From: Phycisphaerales bacterium AB-hyl4
Lineage (GTDB): Bacteria > Planctomycetota > Phycisphaerae > Phycisphaerales > Phycisphaeraceae
Length of the DNA: 41,253 nt
Reading direction: 5' to 3'
Assembly: GCA_041821185.1 (NCBI GenBank)
Contig: JBGUBD010000021.1
Location: forward strand, 1 to 41,253
The position numbers and the translations under genes were made by a program. The notes beneath the pieces were generated by a model that was given only the letters and a program-made list of their open reading frames with translations, ran no database searches and was not told the DNA's origin. Below are positions 32,312 to 39,329 of this stretch, one piece after another (position 1 is the stretch's first letter; every line of letters begins with the position of its first letter).

Positions 32312-32983
32312 GTGACGGACGCTTCATTCATTACCGTTGTTTCAGGGCTGCCGCGATCAGGCACGAGCCTGATGATGCAGATGCTCGCCGCGGGCGGCAT
32401 TCCACCGCTGACTGACGATGAACGGGCGGCCGACGAAAGCAATCCCAAAGGCTATTACGAACTCACGCGAGTCCGGAAGCTCGCGGCCGACAGCACGTTT
32501 CTCGACGCCGCGGCCGGCCACGCCGTGAAAATCATCCATCGCCTCGTCACGCATCTGCCCGAGCGCCATCATTACCGCGTTATCCTGATGCGTCGCCCGA
32601 TTGAAGAAGTCGTCGCCTCGCAGCGGGTCATGCTCGAACGCCTTACCAGACCAGGCGCCCGCCTGGCGGAAGATCGTCTTGCCGTCGTATTGGAGCAACA
32701 GCTTCAACAGACGCGACGGGTTCTGGTCCAGCAGTCGTTTGTGCAACTGCTGGAGGTCGACTATCACGCCATCCTCACGACCCCCGACCGGACAATTCAG
32801 GCGATCAATCATTTTCTCACCGGCCAATTGAACACAGCTGCCATGAAAGCCGTGGTCGACCCCAGGCTCTACCGGCAGCGACGCGATGCCATCGCCGTAT
32901 GTTCATCAATTCCACTGGCATCTGTTCACGTACCGGGTACGGCGAACGACGATGAGCCAGCCGCAGGTCGGCAATGCGTCTAA
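32312..32983 (+). CDS. Sulfotransferase-family protein
   Basis: 223 residues. The 5'-phosphosulfate loop SGLPRSGTSLMM (about 11-22) and the 3'-phosphate region MRRPIEEVVASQ (about 93-104) identify a PAPS-dependent sulfotransferase-like fold. The C-terminal NHFLTG and VDPRLYRQR fit short bacterial members. The GTG start at 32312 has GGAGG 6 nt upstream. Acceptor unknown. The last 35 residues (after RRDAIAVCS) have no resemblance to the family and the gene may have lost its original 3' end. Confidence 0.8.
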   Translation: MTDASFITVVSGLPRSGTSLMMQMLAAGGIPPLTDDERAADESNPKGYYELTRVRKLAADSTFLDAAAGHAVKIIHRLVTHLPERHHYRVILMRRPIEEVVASQRVMLERLTRPGARLAEDRLAVVLEQQLQQTRRVLVQQSFVQLLEVDYHAILTTPDRTIQAINHFLTGQLNTAAMKAVVDPRLYRQRRDAIAVCSSIPLASVHVPGTANDDEPAAGRQCV

Positions 32984-33171
32984 GCGATGCAAGCCTGACT
33001 GAGGTGAAGTGCCTTTATCACGATCGTGACAATACGAGGCCGCCTTCGATCTCCGCCGGCACGCGCGACGACCTGTGCTTTGCCGTCGATGCGTTTGCGC
33101 AGGTTGAGCGCGAACTCGGACTATAGCCGCGGCCGTTGTATGCGTTCTCGCTGTTATCGAAGCGGTCGACG
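32984..33171. other. Short region with a possible 50-codon remnant
   Basis: The frame from ATG 32974 to TAG 33126 encodes 50 residues ending in SAGTRDDLCFAVDAFAQVE and RELGL. It overlaps the sulfotransferase end by 10 bp. The SAGTRDDL segment resembles the LSxGTxxQL signature of SMC/RecF-like ATPases, but this may be chance. No other feature was seen. Confidence 0.3.
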
Positions 33172-34371
33172 TTACTTGACTTCGCTGATCTTTACCGGCG
33201 CCCGATTTCGCGCGGAGAGCGTTGCCGCTTCGAGTACACGTTGCGTCTGGTAAGCGTCTTCGAAGTCGGCCATGGGCACTTCGAGCTTCCCGCCGCCGAT
33301 CTGGTTGAACATGGTTGAGGCAAGGTTAATGAAGCCGTGCTCGTAGCCGAGGATGTGCGCGTCGGGCCACCACGCGTGCGCGAACGGGTGATGGTCGGCG
33401 TCGGTGACCATGATCCGCTGCCAGCCGTTGGTCTCGGCGTCACCCTGTGCGTTGTAGTACCAGAGCACGTTCATGTCTTCGAAGTTCCAGCGGATCGCGC
33501 CCTTTTCGCCGTGCACTTCGAGCTTGTTTTCGTTCTGACAGCCGATGGCCAGGCGGGTGGCTTCGAAACTCGCCGCCGCGCCGCCCTTGAAGCGGGCGAG
33601 GAACATGACCGTGTCGTCGACCGTGACTTTGCCCTTCTTCTTCGCAGCGCCGCCTTTGCCGCGGATGTTGCCGCCTTCATCGCCAGGCAACTCGCGCTGC
33701 TTGATGAAGGTCTCTTCGATCGCGCCGCTGACTTCGGTGATCTCTTCGCCGGTGACGAAACGGGCGGCGTCGATGGAGTGTGCGTTGAGATCGCCGTGCG
33801 CGCCGGAGCCGGCGAACTCCTTACGGAATCGCCAGACCAGCGGCGTCGCGGGCCCGCCCCAACCCTGAAGGTAGTTGGCGCGGACGTGATAGACCTGGCC
33901 GATCTTGCCATCCTGCACCAACTGCCGCGCCAGTGCCAGTGCCGGGCAACCGCGATAGCTGAACCAGACGAAGGTCTGGGCCTTGCTGCTGCGCTTGGCC
34001 TTCTTCGCGGCGTCACGCATTTCGCGGGCTTCGTCGAGCGTGGCGCTCAGCGGCTTTTCGCAGGCCACGTGCTTGCCGGCTTCCAGCGCTGCCAGGGCAA
34101 TGTCTTTATGAAGATTGTTCGGCGTGCAGATGTCGATCAGGTCGATGGCATCGCTTTCCACCATGTCCTGCCAGCGGGTGGTGGTGTTGGCCCAGCCCCA
34201 ACGGTCGGCGAAGGCCTGCGTTCGGCCCGGATCGCGGCCGGCGGCGGTGTGCATCACCGGCTGCAATGGCAGGTCGAAAAACCGCCCGACCTTCAGGTAA
34301 GCGTTCGCGTGCGCCCGCCCCATGAATTGCGTGCCCACCAGCCCGACGTTGAGGTTCTTGCTCTTTGTCAT
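33172..34371 (-). CDS. Gfo/Idh/MocA-family oxidoreductase
   Basis: 399 residues. The N-terminal Rossmann fold binds NAD(P) (NVGLVGTQFMGRAHANAY), with DLIDICTPNNLHKDIALAAL and the conserved AGKHVACEKPL containing the catalytic lysine of the family. The C-terminal domain is the usual open sheet (GSGAHGDLNAHSIDAARFVTG with the conserved D-x-x-x-H). A Lys/Gly-rich insertion (RGKGGAAKKKGKV, about residues 237-249) is unusual. GGGGAG lies 6-7 nt before the ATG. Such enzymes oxidise or isomerise sugars and inositols; the substrate cannot be told. Transcribed towards the sulfotransferase, and divergent from ssrA. Confidence 0.92.
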   Translation of the reverse strand: MTKSKNLNVGLVGTQFMGRAHANAYLKVGRFFDLPLQPVMHTAAGRDPGRTQAFADRWGWANTTTRWQDMVESDAIDLIDICTPNNLHKDIALAALEAGKHVACEKPLSATLDEAREMRDAAKKAKRSSKAQTFVWFSYRGCPALALARQLVQDGKIGQVYHVRANYLQGWGGPATPLVWRFRKEFAGSGAHGDLNAHSIDAARFVTGEEITEVSGAIEETFIKQRELPGDEGGNIRGKGGAAKKKGKVTVDDTVMFLARFKGGAAASFEATRLAIGCQNENKLEVHGEKGAIRWNFEDMNVLWYYNAQGDAETNGWQRIMVTDADHHPFAHAWWPDAHILGYEHGFINLASTMFNQIGGGKLEVPMADFEDAYQTQRVLEAATLSARNRAPVKISEVK

Positions 34372-34509
34372 GATCGCTCCCCTGCTATTGCGTGGCTCGA
34401 ATGAATGGAATGACTGAAAAGTAGGTCGAGTTTAGCACTCGACGTCGGGCTGTGACAAGATTGCGGCACGTTCGCATGTTTGCGTTGCGGTGGCGATTTG
34501 TCCGCAAGG

Positions 34510-34539
34510 TTCGCCGCAGCGCCCGTTGTGGGATATAAT
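34510..34539 (+). promoter_or_regulatory. Promoter of ssrA
   Basis: Perfect -10 TATAAT at 34534-34539; weak -35 TTCGCC at 34510-34515 with an 18-bp spacer. Predicted start near 34546, just before the boxA-like element. Confidence 0.65.
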
Positions 34540-34544
34540 AGAAG

Positions 34545-34556
34545 TGCTCTTTGACA
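34545..34556 (+). promoter_or_regulatory. boxA-like element TGCTCTTTGACA ahead of ssrA
   Basis: TGCTCTTTGACA is nearly identical to the boxA antitermination sequence found in rRNA operon leaders (NusB/NusE binding in RNA). It lies between the predicted transcription start and the tmRNA 5' end at 34560. Confidence 0.5.
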
Positions 34557-34559
34557 ATT

Positions 34560-34935
34560 GGGGCCGACTGGCATCGACCGGGCAGGGAAGGTCGGCGGTT
34601 GCATGCCGAGGTGCACGTAGGCCTCGTTAAACCACGTGCAAAACTTTAAATGCCAACGACAATGTCGCTGGTCGGATCGGCTTCGCGCCGGCCCGCCTGG
34701 CTGCCTAAAGTGCAGCCGTGTCTTCAAGCAGTTTGTCTGCGGCCGCTTGAAGGCAAAAAATCAGCAGACTCGCGACTTGACGCTGCTTGGACGTCAAGTT
34801 GCTAAACAATATCCGAGTTGGATCGTGTGGAGGCTGTCGATGGTCGCCACAAGATCGAGATTAAATCATTGACTATGCATGTAGACGCCGTCGATTGACT
34901 GTCACGGGACGGGGGTTCGACTCCCCCCGGCTCCA
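34560..34935 (+). ncRNA. ssrA: Transfer-messenger RNA (one-piece tmRNA)
   Basis: 376-nt RNA that rescues stalled ribosomes. The 5' GGGGCCGAC (34560-) pairs with 3' CGGCTCC (34928-34934) to form the acceptor stem, discriminator A at 34935, CCA not encoded. The T-arm GGGGGTTCGACTCCCCC and the conserved GACTATGCATGTAGACGCC before it are typical. The tag frame runs from GCC at 34652 to TAA at 34706-34708 and encodes ANDNVAGRIGFAPARLAA: the start AND and the end LAA are standard, but 18 residues is long. Pseudoknot helices such as TTCAAGC/GCTTGAA and ACTTGACG/CGTCAAGT are present. Its 3' end is the probable integration site of the island that follows. Confidence 0.95.
34912..34935 (+). other. Probable phage/island attachment site (ssrA 3' end)
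   Basis: The T-arm and acceptor 3' strand of ssrA adjoin an integrase gene starting 57 bp later, and gene content changes here. ssrA 3' ends are frequent integration sites for tyrosine recombinases. No second copy of this sequence was found in the window, so the other end should lie beyond 41253. Confidence 0.5.
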
Positions 34936-34992
34936 TTTCGTTTCCAGCCCATTAAGCTGGACCTGCCCAAAATTGTGCCTTAAACTCAAGGC

Positions 34993-36300
34993 ATGAAAAA
35001 AGGCAGACCACATAAACCGTACCGCACCAGTTGGGGTGAAAACATCGACGGCTTGCGTCGTCGTTCATCCGATGGGCGGTGGGTGATTGTCCAGACGGGG
35101 AAGATGTTCAGCGAAGCCGATGAACGGCGGGCGGTGAACAGGTTCCGTCAATGGCAAGCCGAACAGAAGCAAGCCGAAATCACAATCGCCACGTTTCGAC
35201 GTGGTCGGCGGGCATCCGGTAAACGATGGAAAGGCCTTCAACATCGCATCCTGCCCACTGCCCAAGGCACAGTTCGGCCGTCAGACTACGACGTTTTCGC
35301 CGAAATCCCCGAACCCGAATTATGGGCATGGTTCCGTGAGCAGCTAATCAAGCGTCCTGAATACGTCGCCGAACAAGTGGACATTCCAGAGGTCGCAAGG
35401 TTGGCGAACCTTCCGACGCCGAAGCCATCCCCCACGTTGGATGAAGTCGGCACGTTGTACGTCGAGAAACCCGGACTTTCAGAAGCCGAATCTAAAAAGG
35501 CTAAAACCCGTTGGGCGGAGTTCGTGAAAGCCGTCAAGGTTCGGACCTTGCGGGAATTGAGCGTTGAGAATGTCAACGTCTACGGCGACGGGATTCTAGA
35601 GACAATCAAGAAAAAGAACCTTTCCCCCGTTTATGCTCGCCAGCGTTTCGGACTCATTAAGACCGTGTTAAACCATTCTCGCCGTCGAGGTCTGAACCCT
35701 GATGACGTACGTCATGCGTTGGACTGCTGCGCCGTACTGGTTCCCCCAAAGGCACGGACCCCGAACCCTGAACCCATCAGTCGGGAACACTTCGCCACGT
35801 TGTTAGATGCTGCTGATGTTGAAATGAAAGCGGCTCTTTTACTGGCACTGAACCTTTGCATGTATCCATCAGAGGTAGCAGCGCTGGAGTGGTCTGAAAT
35901 TGACCTTGCTAAAAAGGCAGTCCTAACCCATCGGAACAAGACCAGCATCATCAGAGTCGGCGTCTTATGGGATAGAACTGTAAAGGCACTGGAAGCCGTA
36001 GAAGGCAACCGCAGCGGCTTTGTCTTTAAGAGTGACCGAATACACCGATTGAACGATGCGACCATGAGAAAGCGCTTCTGGCGCCTTCGTAAGGCGTGTG
36101 GCTTGGATGGTGACAAAGTTCAATTCCAACACATCAGAGATGGCGCGTATACGGCTGCTGCTGAAACTGACGTCGTGGACCTTGCCCACGTGCGGGCGCT
36201 TGCGGGACATTCGTCGGGGATCAGTGACCATTATCTGGCAAGGCATCCTCGTATAGTGGCGAAGGCGGTCGCTGGCATTGAAGCTGTCTATTTTGGTTGA
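34993..36300 (+). CDS. Tyrosine-recombinase-type integrase with atypical catalytic residues
   Basis: 435 residues. An Arg/Lys-rich N-terminus, a SAM-like core-binding domain (about 150-250: EVGTLYVEKPGLSEAESKKA, then LIKTVLNHSRRRGLNPDDV) and a C-terminal catalytic domain. Relative to classic integrases the first Arg (G-L-R-x-S-E) is Tyr291 (MYPSE); the box II region reads FQHIRDGAYTAA with Arg382 and His380; GHSS (His406) and the nucleophile Tyr414 (DHYLAR) are kept. KTSIIRVGVLWDRTVKALE resembles planctomycete integrases I know with a similar non-canonical core. Located just behind ssrA, it is the likely mover of this island. Whether it is active cannot be told from sequence. Confidence 0.88.
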   Translation: MKKGRPHKPYRTSWGENIDGLRRRSSDGRWVIVQTGKMFSEADERRAVNRFRQWQAEQKQAEITIATFRRGRRASGKRWKGLQHRILPTAQGTVRPSDYDVFAEIPEPELWAWFREQLIKRPEYVAEQVDIPEVARLANLPTPKPSPTLDEVGTLYVEKPGLSEAESKKAKTRWAEFVKAVKVRTLRELSVENVNVYGDGILETIKKKNLSPVYARQRFGLIKTVLNHSRRRGLNPDDVRHALDCCAVLVPPKARTPNPEPISREHFATLLDAADVEMKAALLLALNLCMYPSEVAALEWSEIDLAKKAVLTHRNKTSIIRVGVLWDRTVKALEAVEGNRSGFVFKSDRIHRLNDATMRKRFWRLRKACGLDGDKVQFQHIRDGAYTAAAETDVVDLAHVRALAGHSSGISDHYLARHPRIVAKAVAGIEAVYFG

Positions 36301-36551
36301 TGCCGCGGACCTCGTTTATGATGCGAAAAACGATCGTAAACAGCACACAATATGTGCCTTATGGCCTAGAAACGGCGGCGTGAAAACGGCTGAAACAGCC
36401 AAAATGTGCCCCCTCCCCTCCAAATTCCCCGCAGTTCGTTACCCTTGGCTGCTTTGCCGTCAATCCCCTGTAGATAGAATGGTGCGGGAGGGCCGCACGA
36501 AAAATCAAACATCCCACCTTTGTTCGCAGTCGAATTTGCTACGCTGCTCGT
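36301..36551. other. 250-bp intergenic region of the island
   Basis: No gene is supported. It separates the integrase from the three-gene ImmA/IrrE operon and should hold that operon's promoter; TTGTTC at 36520 is a possible -35 box but no good -10 box follows at the right distance. Confidence 0.4.
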
Positions 36552-37172
36552 ATGCAGCTTCACCAGAAAACTTTTGTTGAGCGACATGATTCGGGCCACA
36601 AAGAGTGGGTCGATATTGTGGAAATTACGCCGGATATTGCCCGAGACCACTTGGACACATGGTGGAATGCAAACCAGTTTCGGATGGATTGGGACAAGGA
36701 AACCGCAGACGTCGATTACTATTGGTCTTGGCATCACTTAGCATCCAATGAGTTTAGTGGGCCTGGATTTAAGCAGGTGGCTACGAGAGATGCCAGTGGA
36801 GACGTGCAATCGGCCATTATCTACAGGCGAAAAGCATCCTCTCTGCTTGAAAAAGGCCATTTCGGCGTGTTTGTCGAGCGGCTCGCAATCGCCCCATCGA
36901 ATCGCCCGTGGGTTGTGACCAATCCACGATTCAGAGGGTGTGGTTCATGCTTACTGCACTATGCCATTCGGGACAGCAATTTGCTGGGTTTTGGTGGAAG
37001 AGCATTGTTGATACCAACGGGGAGCATCGCAAAAAACACGTACCGGTCGATGGGATTTAGATCAACTGGAGTAGATGAAGGAAGCGGTTCCGAAATTTGG
37101 GAGTTGCCACCGGAGGTTGCCCGAGATATCCTTAAGGGTGCGAAAGAGCAGGGTTTTTTCTATGACGCATGA
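36552..37172 (+). CDS. GNAT-like acetyltransferase, putative
   Basis: 206 residues. The centre shows FVERLAIAPSNRPW, then RGCGSCLLHYAIRDSNLLGF (about 127-146), which resembles the acetyl-CoA loop R/Q-x-x-G-x-G/A of GNAT enzymes, then a strand (GRALLIPTG) and AKNTYRSMGFRSTG, the typical end of the fold. N-terminus (about 1-60) is rich in Trp and charged residues and unrecognised. It overlaps the next gene by 11 bp, and that one overlaps the ImmA/IrrE gene, so the three form a tight operon. Substrate unknown; a modifying activity in a mobile defence or toxin-antitoxin module is one possibility. Confidence 0.6.
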   Translation: MQLHQKTFVERHDSGHKEWVDIVEITPDIARDHLDTWWNANQFRMDWDKETADVDYYWSWHHLASNEFSGPGFKQVATRDASGDVQSAIIYRRKASSLLEKGHFGVFVERLAIAPSNRPWVVTNPRFRGCGSCLLHYAIRDSNLLGFGGRALLIPTGSIAKNTYRSMGFRSTGVDEGSGSEIWELPPEVARDILKGAKEQGFFYDA

Positions 37173-37434
37173 TCGAGCTACAGCTTGGAGGGAGCTTGAT
37201 GCTTGTCCGCCCACGGGCGGGCGGGGAATCCCTGCGCCCGTTGCATGTGGTGTGGATGAGTTCCAAAATCTTCCAGACGATGAATTGGTACAGCAGATAG
37301 TACTACTTCAGCGCCTGCATCAAAATGCCGCAGTCCAATTTCGACGTGATGAAAATATCGCTGATTTATCCCCTAACGACAAACGGGCATTGCTCCAGAG
37401 CCTTCAGATTGCTCTTGGTATCGAGCCAATCTGA
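37162..37434 (+). CDS. Small unknown protein between GNAT-like and ImmA/IrrE genes
   Basis: 90 residues from the ATG at 37162. An N-terminal part containing PPTGGRGIPAPVACGV is encoded by a GC-rich hairpin-prone segment (about 37208-37245); the remainder is acidic/helical (DDELVQQIVLLQRLHQNAAVQF, split by a loop, then LSPNDKRALLQSLQIALGIEPI). No known motif is recognised. It overlaps the GNAT-like gene by 11 bp, and its TGA shares a base with the next ATG (TGATG), so all three are probably translated together. Its length and position would fit an antitoxin or adaptor, which is inference only. Confidence 0.6.
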   Translation: MTHDRATAWRELDACPPTGGRGIPAPVACGVDEFQNLPDDELVQQIVLLQRLHQNAAVQFRRDENIADLSPNDKRALLQSLQIALGIEPI

Positions 37435-38384
37435 TGATGGATGTCGGTTCGGCTCTCAGCGTCGCTGAACAGCACTTCCCGCTCGGGCCAGAAAAGCTCG
37501 CGGAGCAGCTTGGAGTTCGATGGTGGCGGACGCCCTTGGATGGAGCGGCGGGATGGTGTATCCCCACCAGTTCCCCAGTAATCGTCTTAAACGCCAACGA
37601 CCCCTCTACCCGCCAACGCTTCACCTTAGCCCACGAGTTGGCACACTTGGTGCGGGGGACGCCGGGGCTGGAACTCACCCGAGATCGCGACCTGTTCACG
37701 TCGGATGCTCAAGAAGAGCGAGAGGCAAATGAACTTGCTGCGTCCTTACTGATGCCCCTACGGTGGCTTGAGGCACAAGCCCTCCAAGCTCCCATCGGGA
37801 AGCTGGTATTGAATAAACTCGCCGCCGAAGCCAACGTATCCGTGCCGACCCTGATGTATCGAATTGCAAATTGCGCTGCAGAGTTAGGATTTTCTACGAT
37901 CACGGTTCTGCGTTTCGATGGTGAGCACCTAAAGAGCCAGTTTCCACCTGTAAATGTGAGCGATGAACTTGCGGGGCGTCTTCTCTCGGGAGCAAAATCA
38001 ACTTCAAACGGCATTTTTCGACAGCCTTTGACGGATGGAAGTGTGGCTCTGGGCACCCTTATCGAGAATCCGGCATTTTACACCACCGTCTTTGTCCAGA
38101 TTGTCTCGGCTCAGGTAGCCACACTCCCCTCAGCCGATGAGTACCTTGATCGGTGCAAGCGATACCTCTTTCAGGACGAAACTCGTTTCGTACAGAAGTT
38201 CGGAGGTTGCTTGGGTTCCTTCAAGAGTAAAAATGCTGAGCACTCGATGCCTTTAGAACATGCAGTCCATCAATTCCTGGAACAGTATGCAGGCAAGTGG
38301 CACGATCCCGAACACGAGGTGAGGCTGCGCACTGAAATGGGGCTAGCGTGGCTCCGTTACAGGCTCTCCAAGTGGTACCACTGA
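37434..38384 (+). CDS. ImmA/IrrE-family zinc metallopeptidase
   Basis: 316 residues. The zinc motif HELAH (67-71) sits in RFTLAHELAHLVRGTPG, and the downstream acidic segment EEREANELAASLLMP (about 93-108) carries the third ligand, the standard arrangement of COG2856. ImmA cleaves a phage-type repressor and IrrE cleaves DdrO; here no XRE repressor is fused or adjacent. The C-terminal 170 residues (from about 145) form an extra domain of unknown type with VQKFGGCLGSFKSK. Start ATG at 37434 overlaps the small gene's stop. The operon context suggests it controls or is controlled by the 90-residue protein. Confidence 0.9.
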   Translation: MMDVGSALSVAEQHFPLGPEKLAEQLGVRWWRTPLDGAAGWCIPTSSPVIVLNANDPSTRQRFTLAHELAHLVRGTPGLELTRDRDLFTSDAQEEREANELAASLLMPLRWLEAQALQAPIGKLVLNKLAAEANVSVPTLMYRIANCAAELGFSTITVLRFDGEHLKSQFPPVNVSDELAGRLLSGAKSTSNGIFRQPLTDGSVALGTLIENPAFYTTVFVQIVSAQVATLPSADEYLDRCKRYLFQDETRFVQKFGGCLGSFKSKNAEHSMPLEHAVHQFLEQYAGKWHDPEHEVRLRTEMGLAWLRYRLSKWYH

Positions 38385-39110
38385 AATACTGCGTATCGTC
38401 GTCTACTTCATCCAGCCTCGTCGGTCCGAAAATACACAGACCAGCGGCATTATTTTTTGCATCGTCATTTGCCGCATCCCGCTCCCTCTTCGAGCTTTCT
38501 TGATTTACGAACGATGGTTCCGACTTCATATCATCCATGTGACCGCAGTGGCATTACCAAGGGATGAGGGCTGAGGTTGAAGCCCGACGTCAGCAAGTCA
38601 TGCTAGCGATGCTAGGTCCTCATCGTGCTGGCATTTCTTAGGCAGTGATCTCGTCGCACAGCATCGTCGCCTGACCACGGAGACGATGCTGCACCTGCGC
38701 CCCCGCCAAACCATGTGGTAGTGATCTGAACATTTTAACGACAAAGAGGCACTAGCGTAACCTTGCAAATCGACGGTGATGGAGGACGTTGTCACGCCGA
38801 TCGAGCTATCCTGAGACCGTTCGGGCCACACGAGCAGGTGACCATGTGGTGCACATTCGCGCTGAAAAACCGACGTCGGAGTTGGTCAACAACATTAGGA
38901 CGGTCGTGTAGAGGAGTGGCATTCGAACGCACGAGTGGCCCCGGACCGACTATCCAACGCCGATCAGCAAAGTGACCGGACCACCATCTTCCCATGTGAT
39001 CCGCATTTCCGCCTTGGCTCTTGCCTGCCGCACCTGATGTGATAAGCTAAATTCGGCGATCATGTAGTATCGTTCGTACGGGGGTTTGCCGAACAACGGG
39101 AGGGGGAGTC
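38385..39110. other. 726-bp region without a convincing gene
   Basis: Short open frames exist on both strands but lack ribosome-binding sites or family resemblance. A 10-bp inverted repeat CAGCATCGTC/GACGATGCTG lies at 38659-38668 and 38682-38691, and CTAGC-GAT-GCTAG at about 38603-38615. The end (from about 39040) leads into a strong ribosome-binding site at 39098-39103. It may hold a non-coding RNA or decayed genes. Confidence 0.45.
38659..38691. repeat. Inverted repeat CAGCATCGTC / GACGATGCTG
   Basis: Perfect 10-bp arms with a 13-nt loop in the gene-poor part of the island. No T-run follows on either strand. Role unknown. Confidence 0.6.
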
Positions 39111-39326
39111 ATGGTAACGGGTAAAGTACTTGGCGGCCAGCCTCCGAATGATTCCCCTCAGGTCATCTGCCAGCGAGTAAGCGATTCCTCCCTTATTGGT
39201 CCATCAGAAGCGGCAAGCTGCATTTGCCCATTTGTATCGAAGGGGAAGGGCAGGCACCGGCAATTCACTCGGGTGACGTCGAACAGCCAAGCCCCCTGGA
39301 CCTTTGGACGTAGAGTGAGAATCTAA
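39111..39326 (+). CDS. Small hypothetical protein
   Basis: 71 residues. Support comes from its signals rather than its sequence: GGGAGG lies 7 nt before the ATG, and the stop is 3 bp before the ATG of the zinc-ribbon membrane protein, an operon-like spacing. The product has a SCICPF cysteine pair and a basic C-terminus (RRVRI). No family is recognised. It could be a leader ORF that brings ribosomes to the next gene. Confidence 0.4.
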   Translation: MVTGKVLGGQPPNDSPQVICQRVSDSSLIGPSEAASCICPFVSKGKGRHRQFTRVTSNSQAPWTFGRRVRI

Positions 39327-39329
39327 AGC

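Noticed and set aside
33337..34404. 355-codon plus-strand frame opposite the oxidoreductase
   Set aside because: No motif; the minus strand encodes a complete Gfo/Idh/MocA protein with a ribosome-binding site.
34551..34556. TTGACA before ssrA as a -35 box
   Set aside because: No -10 box lies 16-18 bp downstream and it is only 3 nt from the tmRNA 5' end; it is better explained as part of boxA.
38221..38538. 105-codon minus-strand frame overlapping the ImmA/IrrE end
   Set aside because: No ribosome-binding site, and half of it is antisense to a well-supported gene.
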